NCBI GenBank assembly: GCA_910588005.1
Contig: CAJUQM010000008.1
Location: 10,805-74,804, forward strand
Source of the DNA: an uncultured Oscillibacter sp.
GTDB taxonomy: Bacteria > Bacillota > Clostridia > Oscillospirales > Oscillospiraceae
DNA: 64,000 bases
Direction: 5' to 3'
This document shows, one piece after another, positions 59,573-64,000 of the stretch; positions within the stretch are counted from its first letter, which is position 1, and each line of letters starts with the position of its first letter. Under the pieces are notes generated by a model. It ran no database searches. It was not told the DNA's origin and worked only from the letters and a program-made list of their open reading frames with translations. A program made the position numbers and the translations under genes.

Positions 59573-60988
59573 TCAGAGGTTGATCTCCGGCTTTTCCCGG
59601 GAGGCGTCCGCCAGCAGAGGCTCCACCTGGCGGAGAAAGGCCTCCACCTGTTCCGCACAGCGGCCGGTGTACAGTGCGGGGTCTAAGACGGACTCCATCT
59701 CCGATTCCGTCATGCCGAAGGCCGGCTCCGCCGCCAGGCGTGCCAGCAGGTCGCAGGACTCGCCCTCCTTCATTCTGGCTGTGGCCGCCATGGAGCAGGT
59801 GCGGATCCTCTCGTGGAGTTCCTGCCGGTCGCCGCCACGCTTGACCCCCTCCATCATCAGATTCTCCGTGGCGATGAAGGGCAGATACTCCCGTACCGTC
59901 CGGTCCACCACTTTTTCATTGACATGGAGACCGTCGGTGACATTTTGGCTGAGGCGCAAAACCGCGTCGGCGCACAGGAAGCCCTCCGGCATGGAGATCC
60001 GCCGGTTGGCGGAGTCGTCCAGCGTCCGCTCCAGCCATTGGACAGAGGCGGTAAGGGGGGCGTTCATGGCGTCCGCCATCAGGTAGCGGCTTAAAGAGCA
60101 GATGCGCTCGGAGCGCATGGGGTTGCGCTTATAGGCCATGGCGGAAGACCCGATCTGATTTTTCTCAAACGGTTCCTCCACCTGCCGGTCATGCTGGAGA
60201 AGGCGGATGTCGTTTGCCATCCGGTAGCAGCTCTGGGCGATGGCGGAAAGGCAGTTCAGGATGCGGCTGTCCACCTTCCGGGGGTAGGTCTGACCACAGA
60301 CGGGGAAACACTGGTCAAAGCCAAATTCACCGGCGATCTGCCGGTTCATCTCGTCGATCTTGGCGCCGTCTCCCTCGAAGAGGTCCATAAAGCTGGCCTC
60401 GGTGCCGGTAGTGCCCCGGCAGCCCAAAAACCTCAGATTTGCCAGGACGAAGTCCAGCTCCTCCAGGTCCGCCAGTAAATCCTGCATCCAGAGAGTGGCC
60501 CGCTTGCCGACGGTCACCAGCTGGGCAGGCTGGTAGTGGGTGTAGCCCAGAGTGGGCGTGGATTTGTGCTGCCCGGCAAAGTGGGAGAGGTTCCGCAGAA
60601 CCGCCAGCAGCTGGCCCCGGAGATATCGCAGTCCCTCCCGGTAGAGGATGAGGTCCGCGTTGTCGGTGACATAACAGCTGGTAGCCCCCAGGTGGATGAC
60701 GCCGGCGGCGGAGGGAGCGGCCTTGCCGTAGGTGTAGACATGGGCCATCACATCGTGGCGGACTTCCCTCTCCCGCTGGGCGGCCAGCTCAAAGTCAATA
60801 TCCTCGATATGGGCCTCCAGCTCTGCCACCTGTTCACCGGTGATGGGCAGTCCCAGATTGTGTTCCGCCCGGGCCAGCGCCACCCACAGCCGCCGCCAGG
60901 TCCGCACCCTGGTTTCGGCGGAGAATAGCCGCAGCATGTACGCCGAGGCGTAGCGGGAGGAGAGGGGGGATTCGTAACGGTCTTTCAT
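59573..60988 (-). CDS. purB: Adenylosuccinate lyase
   Basis: The 471-residue enzyme of the fumarase superfamily has the signature GSSAMAYKRNPMRSERI (about 285-300), HLGATSCYVTDN and THYQPAQLVTVGKR. It splits SAICAR and adenylosuccinate, releasing fumarate. ATG at 60988 is chosen since GGAGG lies 5 bases upstream; a TTG at 61000 lies in that site. It follows purA and a small gene. Confidence 0.95.
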   Translation of the reverse strand: MKDRYESPLSSRYASAYMLRLFSAETRVRTWRRLWVALARAEHNLGLPITGEQVAELEAHIEDIDFELAAQREREVRHDVMAHVYTYGKAAPSAAGVIHLGATSCYVTDNADLILYREGLRYLRGQLLAVLRNLSHFAGQHKSTPTLGYTHYQPAQLVTVGKRATLWMQDLLADLEELDFVLANLRFLGCRGTTGTEASFMDLFEGDGAKIDEMNRQIAGEFGFDQCFPVCGQTYPRKVDSRILNCLSAIAQSCYRMANDIRLLQHDRQVEEPFEKNQIGSSAMAYKRNPMRSERICSLSRYLMADAMNAPLTASVQWLERTLDDSANRRISMPEGFLCADAVLRLSQNVTDGLHVNEKVVDRTVREYLPFIATENLMMEGVKRGGDRQELHERIRTCSMAATARMKEGESCDLLARLAAEPAFGMTESEMESVLDPALYTGRCAEQVEAFLRQVEPLLADASREKPEINL

Positions 60989-61014
60989 AGACACCTCCAA
61001 TTTGAGAACAGGGC

Positions 61015-61422
61015 TTAGGTCAATTGCCGGGAAAGACCCTCAAACAGTCCATCCAGCTCCTGGTGGGTCATGGCCCGGATCAGGACCCAGTCCTCTGATT
61101 TTGCCAGGGAGAAGGGCAGGAGGCGCTTCATGGCCTCCTGGTACTCCAGCTGCCCAAGAATACGGTTCTCCGTTATGCTGACGATGCTCAGGATCCACTC
61201 CGGAACGGGCCTGCCGTTTGCCGCCCACTGGCGTTGGGGATGCAGGGGGAGAAGGGTGTCCACATCCTCCGTCAGGGTGCAGTTTCCGAGCGGCGCGCCG
61301 CTGTCCTTTTTCTGGTATATCTGGGGGTTGGCCCGGTAGGCGTCCTTCCACCGCCGGGAGGCTTCCTCCCGGCCGGAGACCTCCTTCTCCGGTTGTCTCT
61401 TTCCAAAACCAAACAGTCCCAT
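61015..61422 (-). CDS. Hypothetical protein between purA and purB
   Basis: The 135-residue protein starts MGLFGFGKR and has a basic/acidic helical first third, a central TLTEDVDTLLPLHPQRQW and a C-terminal helical part; no domain is recognised. GGGAGG lies 5 bases before the ATG at 61422. It is in a tight purA-this-purB operon (17- and 26-bp gaps) and may be related to purine metabolism, but no motif shows this. Confidence 0.7.
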   Translation of the reverse strand: MGLFGFGKRQPEKEVSGREEASRRWKDAYRANPQIYQKKDSGAPLGNCTLTEDVDTLLPLHPQRQWAANGRPVPEWILSIVSITENRILGQLEYQEAMKRLLPFSLAKSEDWVLIRAMTHQELDGLFEGLSRQLT

Positions 61423-61439
61423 ATATGCCTCCCCTGGGC

Positions 61440-62714
61440 TTATCGCAAGATAATGGCCTCCCGCTCCGGACCCACAGACACGTACCCGATGCGGCAGCCG
61501 ATGGATTTTTCGATGTATTCCACGTAGTTCCGGGCGGCTTCGGGCAGGTCCTCCCACTTCCGCACGCCGGAGATATCGCACTTCCAGCCGGGCATGGTGA
61601 TCTCCACGGGCCTGGCCTCCGGCAGGACGGCGGGGAAGGGGAAGCGGTCGGTCTGCTCTCCGTTCAGCTCATAGCGGGCGCAGACGGGGATCTCGTCCAT
61701 GTAGCTCAGCACGTCCAGCTTGGTAAGGGCGATGTTCGTGGCGCCCTGGCACTCCACGCCGTAACGGGTGGCCACCAGGTCGATGGGACCCACCCGGCGG
61801 GGGCGGCCCGTCTTGGCGCCATACTCGCTGCCGGCCTCCCGCAGCCGGTCCGCTTTTTCACCGAACCACTCACAGGTGAAAGGTCCCTCGCCTACGCAGG
61901 AGGAATAGGCCTTCACCACGCCTACAATCTCGTCGATCTTGGCGGAGGGCAGCCCGGAACCCACCGGAGCGTAGGCCGCAATGGCATTGGAGGAGGTGGT
62001 ATAGGGGTAAATGCCGTAGTCCAGGTCCCGCAGGGAACCCAGCTGGGCTTCAAAGAGGATTTTCTTGCCCCCGGCTTGAGCCGCGCGTAAAAAGGCGCCG
62101 GTATCGCAGATAAACGGCTTGATCTTCTCGCCGAAGTCCGCCACCCAGGCCCGCAGGCTGTCCATCGTATAGGGGGTAGCGCCGTAGACCTTTTCCAGCG
62201 TCAGGTTTTTCCACTCCAGAATGCCTTCCAGATGCTCCCACAGCTTTTCCGGATACAGCAGCTCTCCGGCCATAACGGTCTTTTTCTGGTATTTGTCGGA
62301 GTAGAAAGGGGCGATGCCCTGCTTGGTGGAGCCGTACTTCTTATCCGCAAGGCGCTGCTCCTCCAGGCTGTCCAGCTCCCGGTGCCAGGGCAGCAGCAGA
62401 GAGGCCCGGTCGCTGATTTTCAAATTCTCCGGGGTGACGGGCACGCCTTTGGCAATCACGTCCTGCATCTCCGTCCACAGGCTCTCGCAGTCCACCGCCA
62501 CGCCGTTGCCCAGGATATTCACCACGCCCTGGCGAAAGATCCCGGAGGGCAGCAAATGCAGGGCGAACTTGCCCTGTTCATTCATCACCGTGTGTCCGGC
62601 GTTGCCGCCGCCCTGATAGCGGACCACCACGTCGTAGTTTTGGGTCAGCAGGTCCACCATGCGGCCCTTGCCTTCGTCGCCCCAGTTGATGCCCACAATG
62701 GCGCAATTTGACAT
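61440..62714 (-). CDS. purA: Adenylosuccinate synthetase
   Basis: The 424-residue enzyme has IVGINWGDEGKGRMVD (GTP/IMP loop), YQGGGNAGHTV, and GPIDLVATRYGVECQGATNIALTKLDVL. It makes adenylosuccinate from IMP, Asp and GTP. ATG at 62714 follows GGGAGG by 8 bases; the longer frame is inside the leader. Residue Asp13-equivalent is present in WGDEGKG. It is first in the purA-purB operon. Confidence 0.96.
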   Translation of the reverse strand: MSNCAIVGINWGDEGKGRMVDLLTQNYDVVVRYQGGGNAGHTVMNEQGKFALHLLPSGIFRQGVVNILGNGVAVDCESLWTEMQDVIAKGVPVTPENLKISDRASLLLPWHRELDSLEEQRLADKKYGSTKQGIAPFYSDKYQKKTVMAGELLYPEKLWEHLEGILEWKNLTLEKVYGATPYTMDSLRAWVADFGEKIKPFICDTGAFLRAAQAGGKKILFEAQLGSLRDLDYGIYPYTTSSNAIAAYAPVGSGLPSAKIDEIVGVVKAYSSCVGEGPFTCEWFGEKADRLREAGSEYGAKTGRPRRVGPIDLVATRYGVECQGATNIALTKLDVLSYMDEIPVCARYELNGEQTDRFPFPAVLPEARPVEITMPGWKCDISGVRKWEDLPEAARNYVEYIEKSIGCRIGYVSVGPEREAIILR

Positions 62715-62853
62715 TTTAAAAACCTCCCGGTTTAAAGAGCTGTATTTCACCCCTTGAGACACCGGAAAAATCTCTCCGGATAAGTTGCGGCGAATACAGC
62801 GCATCAGATTACCGCCCAAGAGGTCAACCTTTTGGGCGCGCTTAACCTCACTT

Positions 62854-62882
62854 ATTATAACGGGGGTGTCCCCATAAGTAAA
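62854..62882 (-). promoter_or_regulatory. purA promoter
   Basis: On the minus strand, -35 TTTACT (62877-62882), a 17-bp spacer and a perfect -10 TATAAT (62854-62859) are visible. The spacer holds GGGG-ACA-CCCC, a small inverted repeat that might bind a repressor. The ~130-base leader folds into a few short hairpins but does not match a purine riboswitch. Confidence 0.78.
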
Positions 62883-62952
62883 GCCAAAAAATATAATATC
62901 CGTTATTAGAGAAGGTTATAGATATTCGTGAAGACCGCAGATGCAAAACCGG

Positions 62953-64000
62953 TCAGCCCTTGGGGACCTGACGCATGGAGAGGCTGATCCGCTTCTTCTT
63001 CTCATCCACCTCCAGAACCGCCACCTTTACCACGTCTCCAACGGATACCGCCTCCGAGGGATGCCGGATAAACTTGTCCGCCACTTGGGAGATGTGGACC
63101 AGGCCGTCCTGGTGGACGCCGATGTCCACAAAGGCGCCGAAGTCGATGACGTTGCGGACGGTGCCGGTCAGTACCATGCCGGGCTTCAGGTCCTTGATCT
63201 CCAGCACGTCGGTGCGGAGAATGGGCTGGGGCAGCTCATCCCGGATGTCCCGGCCCGGCTTGATCAGCTCGCCCACAACATCCCGCAGGGTGGGCACGCC
63301 CACGCCGCACTCCGCCGCGGCCCGCTCTTCGCCATAGGCCGTTACCTGGGCGGGCAGGTTCTGCAGGGCTCCGATCTCCACGTCTTTCATGGAGTGTCCC
63401 GTCAGGGCCAGGAGCCGCTCCGCGGCGTCGTAGCTCTCCGGGTGGACGGCCGTGTTGTCCAGCACGGATTTGCTCTCCGGCACCCGGAGGAAGCCGGCAC
63501 ACTGCTGAAAGGCCTTGGGACCCAGCTTGGGGACTTTCAAGATCTGCTTCCGGGCGGTAAAGGGACCGTTTTCCTCCCGGTAAGCCACCACGTTTTTGGC
63601 GGTGGTTCCATTCAGCCCCGCCACCCGCTGGAGCAGGGAGGGAGAGGCGGTATTCACGTCTACGCCCACGGCGTTGACACAGTCCTCCACCACGCCGTCC
63701 AGGGCCTCCCCCAGCCGCTTGGGGGGCATGTCGTGCTGGTATTGCCCTACGCCAATGGCCTTGGGGTCAATTTTTACCAATTCTGCCAGAGGGTCCTGGA
63801 GGCGCCGGGCGATGGACACGGCGGAGCGGAGGTTTACGTCGTATTCCGGGAACTCCTCCGCCGCCAGCTTGCTGGCGGAGTACACGGAGGCCCCGGCCTC
63901 GGAGACAATCATATAGCTGACCTTTGCACCGGCGTCGTTTACCCGGCGGATCAGCTCCACCGCCATCTGCTCCGTCTCCCGGCTGGCGGTGCCGTTGCCG
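62953..64000 (-). CDS. tex: Tex-family RNA-binding transcriptional accessory protein (C-terminal part, cut by window edge)
   Basis: At least 349 residues are seen to the window edge. The visible part starts in the YqgF-like nuclease domain (GNGTASRETEQM, continuing past the edge), then IGVGQYQHDMPPKRLGEALD. It has the helix-hairpin-helix pair (TASPSLLQRVAGLNGTTAKN) and a C-terminal S1 domain (GMVLTGTVRNVIDFGAFVDIG...). Tex proteins bind RNA and affect transcription; the N-terminus is missing here. Confidence 0.93.
   Translation of the reverse strand, partial: GNGTASRETEQMAVELIRRVNDAGAKVSYMIVSEAGASVYSASKLAAEEFPEYDVNLRSAVSIARRLQDPLAELVKIDPKAIGVGQYQHDMPPKRLGEALDGVVEDCVNAVGVDVNTASPSLLQRVAGLNGTTAKNVVAYREENGPFTARKQILKVPKLGPKAFQQCAGFLRVPESKSVLDNTAVHPESYDAAERLLALTGHSMKDVEIGALQNLPAQVTAYGEERAAAECGVGVPTLRDVVGELIKPGRDIRDELPQPILRTDVLEIKDLKPGMVLTGTVRNVIDFGAFVDIGVHQDGLVHISQVADKFIRHPSEAVSVGDVVKVAVLEVDEKKKRISLSMRQVPKG

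Noticed and set aside
61000..61020. AACAGGGCTTAGG near the purB start, resembling an end of the MITE-like element
   Set aside because: Only a short partial match, without the TTTTTCAA extension or a second end within range; taken as chance.
62715..62853. Possible purine riboswitch in the purA leader
   Set aside because: The leader has short hairpins but I could not find the conserved purine-aptamer loops or a terminator switch.
1..64000. CRISPR arrays, prophage, rRNA or insertion-sequence transposases
   Set aside because: No spaced direct-repeat arrays, phage structural genes, rRNA blocks or transposase motifs were seen on either strand.

Overview
The window looks like the chromosome of a GC-rich Clostridia bacterium, most likely of the Oscillospiraceae/Flavonifractor-Oscillibacter type. 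This is inferred from Firmicutes-type gene order (hlyD-like/yggS/sepF/divIVA; miaB/mutS/mutL/miaA/hfq), strong GGAGG ribosome binding sites, class III glutamine synthetase, a ferredoxin-linked 2-oxoacid oxidoreductase, an [FeFe] hydrogenase and a T-box riboswitch. I saw no phage, CRISPR array, rRNA or transposase gene. Most genes lie on the minus strand.

Layout. 0-1.2 kb: the N-terminal part of an MBOAT acyltransferase cut by the window edge, coupled to an HTH regulator. 1.5-6.1 kb: a HAD phosphatase, then the division cluster (HlyD-like protein, YggS, SepF, DivIVA). 6.1-17.2 kb: the RNA-modification and mismatch-repair cluster (miaB, mutS, mutL, miaA, hfq), interrupted by a CPBP protease, an AEC transporter, a flavodoxin-fold reductase, a DUF6440 protein and a small divergent HTH/81-residue gene pair. 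17.3-24.8 kb: a DHFR-like protein and two complete two-component systems, one with a lipoprotein and one followed by a DUF4340 protein. 25-29 kb: a monomeric [FeFe] hydrogenase behind a leader with a strong terminator, tRNA-Gly(CCC), a HExxH/Cys protein and an isoprenylcysteine-methyltransferase-like membrane protein. 28.9-33.7 kb: a MoxR ATPase / VWA / NifU-like / GNAT / LRR operon. 34-38 kb: tRNA-Ser(GGA), htpG, a zinc-ribbon membrane protein and ilvE. 38.4-42 kb: a four-subunit 2-oxoacid:ferredoxin oxidoreductase and an ATPase. 42.1-45.8 kb: a FadR-type regulator, two unknown genes and cstA. 45.9-54.3 kb: an eight-gene aromatic operon (DAHP synthase to prephenate dehydratase) that includes an aroE-aroK fusion. 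54.4-64 kb: a zinc phospholipase-C-like protein, glnN, T-box-controlled asnB, purB, purA and the partial tex.

The most interesting non-coding signals are as follows. (1) A 32-codon Tyr/Phe-rich leader peptide and competing terminator lie upstream of the aromatic operon, which is unusual for Firmicutes. (2) Three 164-165 bp intergenic elements have terminal inverted repeats and TA at both ends, like MITEs; two of them, 36 kb apart and inverted, differ at only about 8 positions. (3) Two tRNA genes are followed by near-identical 18-bp hairpins that carry a compensatory base change, with related decayed repeats downstream. (4) A T-box with an AAC specifier precedes asnB. (5) A terminator-containing leader precedes the hydrogenase gene.

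All family names come from motif recognition by eye; no database search was run.
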